Assembly: GCF_021513275.1 (NCBI RefSeq)
Contig: NZ_CP090978.1
Location: 3,968,001-4,032,000, forward strand
Length of the DNA stretch: 64,000 bases
Source: Paenibacillus hexagrammi
Lineage (GTDB): Bacteria; Bacillota; Bacilli; Paenibacillales; NBRC-103111
Direction of reading: 5' to 3'
In this document: positions 18,608 to 26,447 of the stretch, piece by piece
Numbering within the stretch: position 1 is the first letter of the stretch
Layout: every line of letters starts with the position of its first letter
Made by a program: the position numbers and the translations under genes
The notes under the pieces: model-generated
What the model saw: the letters and a program-made list of their open reading frames with translations, nothing else
Told to the model about the DNA's origin: nothing
Databases searched by the model: none

Positions 18608-20071
18608 TCAAGAACGCAATCGATCGACGAGCACGTCATATTCCGGACTTTTCATGAAGTTATCGATGGAAATATGCTCGGCTTGCGGAGCCTTGCTTCT
18701 AGCCCGATCCGTTAATGATTTATGCGTGACGACAATGTCCGCATCTTGCGGTATCTCGCCGATAGCCGTATTGATGACCGTCACATCGACGCCCGCGTCC
18801 TTCATCTTCTTCCTAAGGATGGAGGCGCCCATCGCACTGGAGCCCATACCTGCATCACAAGCGAATACAATCTTGTTCACGTCGGACGCAGCTTTGACGA
18901 CAGTAGTAGCCGCCGGTGCAGCTGTTGCTGCTGTTGCCGCTGAAGAAGTTTGAGCTTTAGAAGGCGCCTGCTTCATATCCTTCATTTTGGCAGTCGCTGC
19001 TTCAAGGTTGTCTTCTTCATCCGTTTTCTTCACAGTCTTCAGCAGCAGCGCCGCGACAAGGAAGGAAACGATCGTTGCCGTAATAACGCCGGTGAAGATC
19101 GGCAGCAGGCCGCCCTTAGGCGCCATTGCAATGTAAGCAAAGATACTGCCCGGTGAAGGAGGTGCTACGAGACCCGCGTTAAACAACGAGAAAGTGAACG
19201 TACCTGTCACACCGCCGGCCATAACTGCAAGAATGAGACGAGGATTCATCAGAATGTACGGGAAGTAGATCTCATGAATACCGCCAAAGAAATGAATGAT
19301 CGCTGCGCCCGGTGCGGACAGCTTTGCGCTTCCGCGGCCAACTAGCCAGTATGCGAGGAGAATGCCAAGTCCCGGACCTGGGTTGGATTCGAGCATGAAT
19401 AGAATGGATTTGCCTGTCTTGGACGCTTGGTCTAGAGCAATCGGACTGAGAACGCCATGGTTGATGGCATTGTTCAGGAACAACACCTTACCTGGCTCAA
19501 TCAGAAGGTTAGCCAGAGGAAGCAATCCTGCATTGACCAGAACCTGAACACCAGCGGCGAGCGTTTTACTTACCACCTGCACAGCTGGACCTACAACTGC
19601 GTAAGCTAGAACTGCTAGTATTCCTCCAATAATACCTGAGGAGAAGTTGTTGACCAGCATTTCGAAGCCGGAACGGACCTTTCCTTCGATCGACCTATCG
19701 AATTGTTTCAGCACCCATGCCGCGAAGGGACCTACAATCATCGCTCCCAAGAACATGGGAATGTCCGTACCGATGACAACCCCCATCGTCGTTACCGCGC
19801 CGATGACACCTCCACGCGTGCCGTGCACCATCGTACCGCCCGTATATCCGATCAACAGGGGCAGCAGATAGGTAATCATCGGACCGACAAGCTTCGCCAA
19901 ATATTCATTTGGAATCCAGCCCGTTGGTATGAATAAAGCTGTGATTAACCCCCATGCGATAAATGCGCCGATGTTCGGCATCACCATACCGCTCAGGAAA
20001 CGGCCGAAACTTTGAACCTTTACCCGTACTCCGCCGGAAGCTGCTTGCGTTTTGTTTACTGTCGCATCCAT
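18608..20071 (-). CDS. mtlA: Mannitol-specific PTS EIICB permease
   Basis: The 487-residue protein has an EIIC membrane domain (about residues 20-345, with GGIHEIYFPYILMNPRL, which includes the substrate-site GGIHE motif). An Ala-rich linker (about 350-395) and an EIIB domain follow, with the phosphocysteine in VFACDAGMGSSAMGASI. It imports mannitol and phosphorylates it to mannitol 1-phosphate. GGAGGGG precedes the ATG. It is the first gene of mtlA-R-F-D-ptsI-ptsH, and a cre site lies 75 bp upstream. Confidence 0.98.
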   Translation of the reverse strand: MDATVNKTQAASGGVRVKVQSFGRFLSGMVMPNIGAFIAWGLITALFIPTGWIPNEYLAKLVGPMITYLLPLLIGYTGGTMVHGTRGGVIGAVTTMGVVIGTDIPMFLGAMIVGPFAAWVLKQFDRSIEGKVRSGFEMLVNNFSSGIIGGILAVLAYAVVGPAVQVVSKTLAAGVQVLVNAGLLPLANLLIEPGKVLFLNNAINHGVLSPIALDQASKTGKSILFMLESNPGPGLGILLAYWLVGRGSAKLSAPGAAIIHFFGGIHEIYFPYILMNPRLILAVMAGGVTGTFTFSLFNAGLVAPPSPGSIFAYIAMAPKGGLLPIFTGVITATIVSFLVAALLLKTVKKTDEEDNLEAATAKMKDMKQAPSKAQTSSAATAATAAPAATTVVKAASDVNKIVFACDAGMGSSAMGASILRKKMKDAGVDVTVINTAIGEIPQDADIVVTHKSLTDRARSKAPQAEHISIDNFMKSPEYDVLVDRLRS

Positions 20072-20145
20072 TAGGATACCCCTCCTAAGTATGAATCATC
20101 TTTGCCGATTTTTTTCGACAAAGTGTTTGTGTACTTATCGTAATG

Positions 20146-20159
20146 CAAAAGCGCTTACA
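20146..20159. promoter_or_regulatory. Candidate cre (CcpA) site upstream of mtlA
   Basis: Minus-strand TGTAAGCGCTTTTG matches the cre consensus TGWAANCGNTNWCA except for the last two bases. Its place 75-88 bp before the mtlA start fits catabolite repression of the mannitol operon. Confidence 0.6.
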
Positions 20160-20407
20160 TGATCAATGAAATCAAAATCCCTTTTCGTCATGAGCCCTGT
20201 TGACATCATTTAACTTCAACCAATTTCGTCATGTGGCCCTTCTTCTCTTCACCTACAACAACGATAACGCTCTCCCCCACCTTCAACATCCTGTGGAGCT
20301 TTGTTTCCTGCCGCAAATCTCCATCTCAGAAGCTGCAGCCACTGAACATAGTGTCTGCATCATTGTCAGAAACATACCGAATCCCCGCATGTTAGAAACT
20401 CACAAAG
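20160..20407. other. Intergenic stretch between the mtlA promoter and the ypsA terminator
   Basis: No gene, RNA or repeat could be supported here. A 116-codon plus-strand open frame from 20200 has no ribosome binding site and no recognisable protein features. The mtlA promoter elements are probably in the right-hand part of 20072-20200. Confidence 0.4.
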
Positions 20408-20453
20408 CAAAAAAGCCTTCTAGTAGCCCTTCGTTAAGGGTAAAAGAAAGCTT
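20408..20453 (-). terminator. Terminator of ypsA
   Basis: An imperfect minus-strand stem (AAGCTTTCT with AGAAGGCTT outside, CCCTT/AAGGG inside) is followed by TTTTTT, about 36 bp after the ypsA stop. Confidence 0.75.
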
Positions 20454-20488
20454 CCATGATCGAGCGGCGGCAGTCCGTCTCACGTGCT

Positions 20489-21055
20489 TTAGACGTAATC
20501 CATATCCTGCCGCTCATCTTCGGCAACACTCTGCAAATCCATTGCATTGATGCTGAAAATGGGATACGAGCCTTGTTCCGCCAGACGCATCGCCTGCCGC
20601 TTGATGTATTGCGGTGAGCCCCCAGTGTCCTCATCGTATACCAGGATCATACCATCCGTATTCCGCAGCAGAAAGGTATCCCTTTCCTTAAATTGCCAAG
20701 GTCCATCGTATTTGGTTTTTGTCACGCTGTTTACATAGTCGGCACGTGCCAATACTCCGCTGTAAATGCCTTTCTTCTCATCGCTCCACTTCTCTTCCTG
20801 CTCTAGGAACGGAGTGATGACCGCCAACCGCATATGGGGATATTCCGTCTTTAAGTCGATCACAGCTTCTGCGGCCCACAGCTCGACTCCCCAGCCTCCG
20901 CTCACGACAACCCATTCCAGTCCCTCATCCATGAGCGAGATAATTTGCTTTGTGATGGCCTTTTTAATAATAGATATTCCTGGATGCTTTAAGGAGAAAA
21001 TCCCCAGCTCCGATGCTCTATATCCCGTAATCAGCACCCGCTTCACTTGCTGCAC
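20489..21055 (-). CDS. ypsA: YpsA-family SLOG protein
   Basis: The 188-residue cytoplasmic protein starts VLITGYRASELGIF, followed by GLEWVVVSGGWGVELWAAEAV and later NTDGMILVYDEDTGGSPQY. These are the conserved nucleotide-binding loops of the YpsA (DUF1273) group of the SLOG superfamily. Bacillus and Staphylococcus homologues influence cell division, but the biochemical role is not settled. It is a single gene here, without the gpsB neighbour seen in some Firmicutes. Confidence 0.9.
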   Translation of the reverse strand: MQQVKRVLITGYRASELGIFSLKHPGISIIKKAITKQIISLMDEGLEWVVVSGGWGVELWAAEAVIDLKTEYPHMRLAVITPFLEQEEKWSDEKKGIYSGVLARADYVNSVTKTKYDGPWQFKERDTFLLRNTDGMILVYDEDTGGSPQYIKRQAMRLAEQGSYPIFSINAMDLQSVAEDERQDMDYV

Positions 21056-21317
21056 GCTCCCCGTTTCTTCTTCTCTTCAGGGTAACATACCCGATCCAGC
21101 GATACCAGCCATGATGAATGTTACGTGGACTGTTGATGAAGATTTGGGGGGCGGGGATGTTAATGTTACGTCCATGTATGGATGAGTACGATAGATGTCT
21201 GGAAGGCACAAGGTAATATGGATTAGCGTTAGGGTGTGCTGATCGTAGTTGAAATGTGATGATACACACTAGAGATGTATTGAAGGTTTCCAGGAAGTGT
21301 GTCATAATATAAAAAAC

Positions 21318-21327
21318 TGACCGGTCA
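21318..21327. promoter_or_regulatory. Perfect 10-bp palindrome in the MFS promoter
   Basis: TGACCGGTCA lies 41 bp upstream of the MFS start in an AT-rich, promoter-like segment. This is the kind of site bound by TetR-family repressors, and a tetR gene follows the transporter. Confidence 0.5.
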
Positions 21328-21367
21328 TTTTATTTAAATTAAGCGCAATCTACAAGGAGAATGCCGA

Positions 21368-22585
21368 ATGAAGCTCCAAGTTTATCTGTATGTGAAAGCC
21401 TTTTCTGATTTCGGAACCCGTATGGATATGATCGCCATCAACGCCATGATTTACATCAAAACCGGCAGTGTCTTCTGGCTGTCCGCTTCCATGATTTGTA
21501 CCATGATCGGAGGTATTCTGGCCAGTTCTGCATCCGGCATGGCAGCCGATCGTTTAAGCCGTAAGCAGATCATGATTGTCAGCGATGTCCTGCGCGGCCT
21601 ATTGATTCTACTCATTATTCCGTTTCCGGACCCGATGTTCATCTTGATCGTCCGCTTCGCTTCCGGCTTTGTCTCCAGCTTCTTTCAGGTCAGTTACACA
21701 GCCGAAATCCCGCAGATTTACGGAAGCTCGAATGTGCTGAACATCAATGCAATGATCTCCAGACTAAGCTCAATCAGCATGGTCGCTGGCTTTCTCGTAG
21801 GAGGGTTGTTCTATGAATTCTTCGGCTATGAAACGGTTCTCATTGTAGATGCAATCTCCTTTCTCGTCTCGGGGATTATCCTTTACAAGCTAAAATGGGA
21901 AAGCGAATCATTTACCGTTCACAAGCAAATGGGCGGCTTTTTCCGGCAAGTAGCAGGCGATTTCTACGAGGTAACGCGGTACTTCCGCCTTTACCCGTAT
22001 GTGCTACTCGTCTTCCTTGTGTACTTCGTCGATACTTTCGGCTCGGCTTCCCATAATTTGGGTTTCCCCTTGCTCGCTGAGTCCATAGATGCCAAGAAGC
22101 AAGCTATGTTGTACGGTACCATGTGGTCTATATGGGGAGCGGGAAATGTTCTTATGACTTATTTTCTTCCTAAGATTAAGTTGGTACAGGTAGATTTGTA
22201 CCGGGCTTATTTGATATCCACACTATTCATGTCACTGGGATTTGTTTGCATCTTTTGGACGACAACACTTCCTATCGTGCTTGTCTGCGCATTCTTAACA
22301 GGGATTGCCGACGCTTGCGCCATGACCTTGCAGTCGACGATCATTCAACAATGTGACAATCAGATCCGAGGTCGAATTGCGGGGGTATCCAGCTTACTTA
22401 ATTCCTTTGGTTTTGGCTGCGGATTTATAGCCGCCTCATTGCTGCTGAACTCACTAGCTCTGCGAAGTATGGTATGGTTGATGCACGGCTTCGTGCTTAC
22501 CGCCGGTGCCGTAACGCTTGGCGTGTACATCTGGATGTCCAGGAAGAACACCATTATTCATGGCACATTAAAAAAAGAAGCCTGA
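21368..22585 (+). CDS. MFS transporter
   Basis: The 405-residue protein has about twelve predicted membrane helices and the loop motif ASGMAADRLSRKQIMIVSDVLRG between helices 2 and 3, which is typical of major-facilitator drug or siderophore exporters (MFS_3/EntS-like). AAGGAG precedes the ATG at 8 nt. The tetR gene 155 bp downstream and the palindrome before the start suggest efflux of a small compound, under repression. The substrate cannot be told from sequence. Confidence 0.9.
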   Translation: MKLQVYLYVKAFSDFGTRMDMIAINAMIYIKTGSVFWLSASMICTMIGGILASSASGMAADRLSRKQIMIVSDVLRGLLILLIIPFPDPMFILIVRFASGFVSSFFQVSYTAEIPQIYGSSNVLNINAMISRLSSISMVAGFLVGGLFYEFFGYETVLIVDAISFLVSGIILYKLKWESESFTVHKQMGGFFRQVAGDFYEVTRYFRLYPYVLLVFLVYFVDTFGSASHNLGFPLLAESIDAKKQAMLYGTMWSIWGAGNVLMTYFLPKIKLVQVDLYRAYLISTLFMSLGFVCIFWTTTLPIVLVCAFLTGIADACAMTLQSTIIQQCDNQIRGRIAGVSSLLNSFGFGCGFIAASLLLNSLALRSMVWLMHGFVLTAGAVTLGVYIWMSRKNTIIHGTLKKEA

Positions 22586-22740
22586 TCGCCTGATTCACAG
22601 TTCCATCAGCAGGAAGCTTCCGTTCGTCTTGCAATTAGCGGCTTCTCACGCTATATTCATAGACATGAAGCCCATAGAATCAACGCCTCAGAAAGAGCGA
22701 GCTATGACACTCAGTCCGAAAGCTAAAGGAGAAGCTCTGC

Positions 22741-23373
22741 ATGCCCAAGGTAACGGAAGCGTATAAGCAGCAAAAGCGCGATGCCATACTGGAAGGCGCA
22801 CTCGACTGTTTTTCCGGCAAAGGCTACGCCGGTACGACCATCGATGACATTGCGATTCATCTAGGAGTCAGCAAGGGCTCCATCTATACCTATTTCCAAA
22901 GTAAAGAAGACATTTATATTCGCCTGATGGAAAAACGAATGAACACGATGGTAAACAGCTTCAAGACGAAGTTTCAAGCACACGAGAGTGCCACCGAGAA
23001 GCTGAATTACATGTTCCAGCGATTTATTGATCAGCCTTTGGAGGATTTGAGGCGCCTGCTCAAGTTCCATCTGGAATTTACGATTCATTCCTCCCGGAAT
23101 GAAGACATGCAAGCACAAATGGACGGTAACAACCAGAAAGCGCTGGGCATGATTCTTGAGGTCATCCGGGAAGGGATGGAAAGCGGAGAGTTTCGGCAGG
23201 AGTTGGATGCAGGCATTGTCACATCGCTATTCTGGGCAGTTCGCGACGGCATTGCGCTGCATTTTCTTAGCGACGGCACCAAAGATCAATTCAACCGTTT
23301 GATTCATGAATGGAAAGAAATGTTATTTAGATATATCAACATGAGTTATGCACCTCGTGGTAACACTTGGTAA
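22741..23373 (+). CDS. TetR/AcrR-family regulator with an IS-derived C-terminus
   Basis: The 210-residue protein has an N-terminal HTH (GYAGTTIDDIAIHLGVSKGSIYTYFQSKEDIY) and a helical ligand-binding domain. AAAGGAG precedes the ATG. The last codons, from about residue 200, lie inside the inverted repeat of the adjacent insertion sequence, so the native end has been replaced by about eleven foreign residues (through PRGNTW). Most of the ligand domain is intact, so it may still work. The likely target is the palindrome before the MFS gene. Confidence 0.88.
   Translation: MPKVTEAYKQQKRDAILEGALDCFSGKGYAGTTIDDIAIHLGVSKGSIYTYFQSKEDIYIRLMEKRMNTMVNSFKTKFQAHESATEKLNYMFQRFIDQPLEDLRRLLKFHLEFTIHSSRNEDMQAQMDGNNQKALGMILEVIREGMESGEFRQELDAGIVTSLFWAVRDGIALHFLSDGTKDQFNRLIHEWKEMLFRYINMSYAPRGNTW
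23339..23352 (+). repeat. Left terminal inverted repeat of the IS
   Basis: The 14-bp sequence ACATGAGTTATGCA is exactly complementary to 24994-25007. It overlaps the tetR 3' end and the transposase stop region. Confidence 0.85.
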
Positions 23374-24851
23374 TTTTGTGGTTTAGGTGTAACCCAAAGA
23401 AGCATTAAATAATGCTGTGGCCAAAATAATCGAATAAGTCTTGCAAAACGTTTCACTTCTATGTCAAAATCAACGTAGATTCGCTCATGACCTTTGTAGG
23501 TTCTTTTGCGAGTTTGGCAACGAGTGTGGAAAAGGCTGCGGACCATTTCGCCGTGGGTGCAGCCTTCATCTCCACTCGTTTTTTCTTTGTTCATTTCAAA
23601 TAAGGCAACGCCCAGCAAGGTCTCCGCTGTAAATAATAGCTCGAAGTGGGCATGGTGATGCGCTTCGGATTCGGAGTGGCACTTTTCAAAAGCCAGTTCC
23701 TGCTTAGCAGTTCGAAAAAACACCTCAATACGCCAGCGTTTCACATACGTCTGTGTAGCTTCCTTCGGTGCATCGTAGCGGTTACTAATGAGAAGATAAG
23801 CCCCTCTGTATGTAGCTGGGGATTCGTCATCTTCCGTAGATTCTACATGTATCGAGAGTTCGTCTTCCTTTAAACGCATGGCGGCAACAGCGGCAATCTG
23901 AACATATCTTTGTTTGGTGACTTGTTTTCCTTTACGATTGGTTACGGTATAGGGCTGTTTCATATAGATATCTGGAATTGCGATGGATACCAGACCTGAT
24001 GTTCTGTGACTTGTTAGCTTCTTAAACACTTCTCGAATAAGCATATTGGGAGTCAACGGTACGTAACGCTCTCTTCGAGTAAGAGGCTCGATTTCCCTTC
24101 GAAATAAAGCCGTATTTCGCTTGGCTTTGGTTACCCAATCAAACTGATTTGACTCCAGGAACACGAAAAAATCCTTACACAAATACCAACGGTCCATGGC
24201 TACCCATAATCGGCATTTCACGGATTCACGCAGCATCAAGAGCATTTGCTTGGCGAGATCCAACTTCGTAAGACCCTCACCTTTGGTTTCAGGTTTATGC
24301 CAAATCGAATAGAACAAGGGATACTCTAGCCCACTTTGTAAGACAGCTTGAATGACAACCAAATTCATCGCCCATGAATATGTTTTCGTAGAATGATCAA
24401 AAAGCCATGATAAAAAAGGGAGTTGTTTAGCATACGGATGCGCACAATGCGTGTCATCTAGATTTATGACATCCCCTTCTTTCAGCCTTGTTTGCCCATC
24501 CTGCTGAAGGCGCTCAATTCGCTTTTTACCAAATGTTTTCCATGGAAACGAAGTCGTAAAAAAACGGCTCATGGTATACTGCGCAAGTTTCCATGGCTTA
24601 AACATAACTTTTAATAAAGAGTCCTTTTGAGCCAAATCGGCCATTTGAACAACGGAAGAGCAATTAGAAATGAGACCCACCACATAGAGAAAACATAGCA
24701 ACCAGGACGGCGTTCCGCTACGCTTCATCATGCCAGACTGAGTTAAGAGGAGCGAAATATCAAACCTCTCCCAAAGGGTACGCAAGATAGGGGCGCCCGC
24801 ACATTCACTCAATTGTAAATCCCGATATTTCGGTTTTTTTAACGCTTTCAT
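23346..24851 (-). CDS. IS4-family transposase
   Basis: The 501-residue DDE transposase has the first acidic motif at VINLDDTHCAHPYAK, a second at LWVAMDRWY, and the IS4 signature Y-(2)-R-(3)-E-(6)-K in YVKRWRIEVFFRTAKQE. It is full length with no internal stop, so the element may be active. It cuts and pastes the IS through the 14-bp inverted repeats. It is unrelated to the neighbouring genes. Confidence 0.95.
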   Translation of the reverse strand: MKALKKPKYRDLQLSECAGAPILRTLWERFDISLLLTQSGMMKRSGTPSWLLCFLYVVGLISNCSSVVQMADLAQKDSLLKVMFKPWKLAQYTMSRFFTTSFPWKTFGKKRIERLQQDGQTRLKEGDVINLDDTHCAHPYAKQLPFLSWLFDHSTKTYSWAMNLVVIQAVLQSGLEYPLFYSIWHKPETKGEGLTKLDLAKQMLLMLRESVKCRLWVAMDRWYLCKDFFVFLESNQFDWVTKAKRNTALFRREIEPLTRRERYVPLTPNMLIREVFKKLTSHRTSGLVSIAIPDIYMKQPYTVTNRKGKQVTKQRYVQIAAVAAMRLKEDELSIHVESTEDDESPATYRGAYLLISNRYDAPKEATQTYVKRWRIEVFFRTAKQELAFEKCHSESEAHHHAHFELLFTAETLLGVALFEMNKEKTSGDEGCTHGEMVRSLFHTRCQTRKRTYKGHERIYVDFDIEVKRFARLIRLFWPQHYLMLLWVTPKPQNYQVLPRGA

Positions 24852-24993
24852 TGGAAAATCACCTGTAATTTTGAAGTAACACCTTGGTTAAGGTATCCTT
24901 CGCAATTATTGTGGTGATTTTCAAAAGTCAAGTGTTTTTTTAGTTGGACGTAAGATTTTTGACATAGATTAACTACCAATAAATTACTTCAAC

Positions 24994-25007
24994 TGCATAA
25001 CTCATGT
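24994..25007 (-). repeat. Right terminal inverted repeat of the IS
   Basis: TGCATAACTCATGT is the exact complement of the left end. About 140 bp of AT-rich sequence separates it from the transposase start and probably holds the transposase promoter. Confidence 0.85.
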
Positions 25008-25215
25008 ACCAAACAATTCTATCTAAAGATGTAGAAGTATGTCATCATCAGGGCCCTGCTCCTAATTTTTGTTCTTCATTTTTTGTCGTTGTCGTATGTA
25101 GACTAGTTATTTGTCCTCTTTTAAAAATACCTGGGTTTGTTTTACAATTTTCATGGTTTGCTTTTTTGCTTTACAACACATTCACCTAGCCACTTCCAAA
25201 ATGAAAGGGGAATTT

Positions 25216-26277
25216 ATGATGCATTCCACCTGTATGCTGCCCGTCGAACGTCCCATCATCACTTCTTGGGCTAATCAGGCCCATATCTTTTCGATCGCTC
25301 AACGTCATCCTGCCTTCAAATCCTGGCTATGTTCCAAATACATTCAACTAGAGCTAATTCAAGGCTGGAGCGGCAGGGATGTCGTGCTCAATTACACTCA
25401 CATCGCCTCACCTGAAGAGGAATGCCCCTGGCTTGAAATATCAAGTACGACTCTATCGAAGATCCTAGAAGCTGGTGATCTGATCTCCTTTTATAAACAA
25501 GCCTTATCCAAAGGGACCTATATCTACCAGCTCCTGAATCAATATTACATCCCCTATTACCCCTATTATCAAAAAATGGACGATCTACATGACCCGATGA
25601 TAATCGGCTTTGACGACAGTCGTGAAGTCTTCTTTCTAGCGGATTTTCATCGGAATCCGGACGAAGCCACTAGGTACGGAGTATTCGAGGTTACCTACCG
25701 CGAACTGGAGGATGCCGTATGCAAATTGCCCGCTCATCTGAATCGCATGGGCTGCATCGAGCTGTGGCGCTACAAACCGGACGTCTCCTGGGAGTTCGAT
25801 TTAGAAACCGCGATACAATCGCTAACCGATTATCTGCAATCAACCTACACTCCTCATCGTGAGCCTACATGGCTGACCACGACTGTTCTGGAATATGGTA
25901 TGAAGACTTACGATCACCTGCTTCACGTCCTTGAGGAATCTAAGTCGGATAGGGAGATGGGTGATTTCCGCTTTTTTCATGTACTGTCCGATCACAAGCA
26001 GCTGATGTTACTGCGACTTCAGTATATGAATGAAGCTGGCCTGATCAGCCAAGCCGCGTTCGATGCTTACCAGGAGCTGCTGCAGGAAACCTCAGTCATC
26101 CGAAATCTTCTGCTCAAATTCGGCTTAAGCCGTAGAATGAGTCTGCTCGACCGCATTATCCTGCTGCTCCGCTCGTTGGCGGAAGGCGAACAGCGAATCT
26201 TGAGCACGATCCTTTGCGAGTTAAAAGATAGAAAGGATTCGCTTCGTATCCAAACCTTGCCGATACAAGCGGGATAA
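25216..26277 (+). CDS. BtrH-N-like / C39-like protein of unknown role
   Basis: The start ATG 25216 (or 25219) follows AAAGGGG. The longer frame from 25111 has no ribosome binding site and is rejected. The protein has about 353 residues and no signal peptide. The segment around YIPYYPYYQKMDDLHDPMIIGFDDSREVFFLADF resembles the N-terminal domain of butirosin BtrH and C39-type cysteine-protease-like proteins that accompany peptide or NRPS/PKS clusters in Paenibacillus. The C-terminal half is helical and not recognised. No biosynthetic genes lie nearby, so it is an orphan. Family assignment is by eye and moderate. Confidence 0.6.
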   Translation: MMHSTCMLPVERPIITSWANQAHIFSIAQRHPAFKSWLCSKYIQLELIQGWSGRDVVLNYTHIASPEEECPWLEISSTTLSKILEAGDLISFYKQALSKGTYIYQLLNQYYIPYYPYYQKMDDLHDPMIIGFDDSREVFFLADFHRNPDEATRYGVFEVTYRELEDAVCKLPAHLNRMGCIELWRYKPDVSWEFDLETAIQSLTDYLQSTYTPHREPTWLTTTVLEYGMKTYDHLLHVLEESKSDREMGDFRFFHVLSDHKQLMLLRLQYMNEAGLISQAAFDAYQELLQETSVIRNLLLKFGLSRRMSLLDRIILLLRSLAEGEQRILSTILCELKDRKDSLRIQTLPIQAG

Positions 26278-26303
26278 GCATTGGACGGGGTTTCGTTGAA
26301 ATT

Positions 26304-26352
26304 AAAAAAAGCTATAAACGTACATTATTCAGTACATTTATAGCTTTTTTTA
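26304..26352. terminator. Terminator after the BtrH-like gene
   Basis: Inverted repeat GCTATAAA(c)GTAC ... GTAC(a)TTTATAGC with A-run before and T-run after, 27 bp past the stop. It can act in both directions. Confidence 0.85.
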
Positions 26353-26415
26353 TGATTCATATTAGTGTTACTACCGAGAGCATACAGCGAACCTCATCGG
26401 GCAAGTTTTTCCATT

Positions 26416-26442
26416 TAGAAAGAGTCCGGCCGAGCCGGACTC
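26416..26442 (-). terminator. Terminator of the pectinase operon
   Basis: Nine-bp arms GAGTCCGGC and GCCGGACTC around a 3-nt loop, followed on the minus strand by TTTCT, 5 bp after the stop of the last giant enzyme gene. Confidence 0.8.
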
Positions 26443-26447
26443 ACCTG

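Larger units (their letters stand above)
23339..25007. mobile_element. IS4-family insertion sequence, 1669 bp
   Basis: Terminal inverted repeats ACATGAGTTATGCA (23339-23352) and its exact complement (24994-25007) bound one transposase gene on the minus strand. The left end lies in the last codons of tetR. Flanking bases (atatatca on the left, accaaaca on the right) do not form a target duplication. The exact tips could be a few bases different. Confidence 0.88.

Noticed and set aside
20114-20120. Spo0A-like TTCGACA near the mtlA promoter, with another at 5988-5994
   Set aside because: Single 7-mers occur often by chance in this AT-rich sequence, and there is no paired site.
20200-20550. 116-codon plus-strand open frame upstream of and across the ypsA end
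   Set aside because: No ribosome binding site, overlaps the ypsA terminator and coding region, and no recognisable domain.
25111-25215. N-terminal hydrophobic extension of the BtrH-like protein, readable as a signal peptide
   Set aside because: It lies before the only good ribosome binding site (25205-25210) and is probably untranslated leader.
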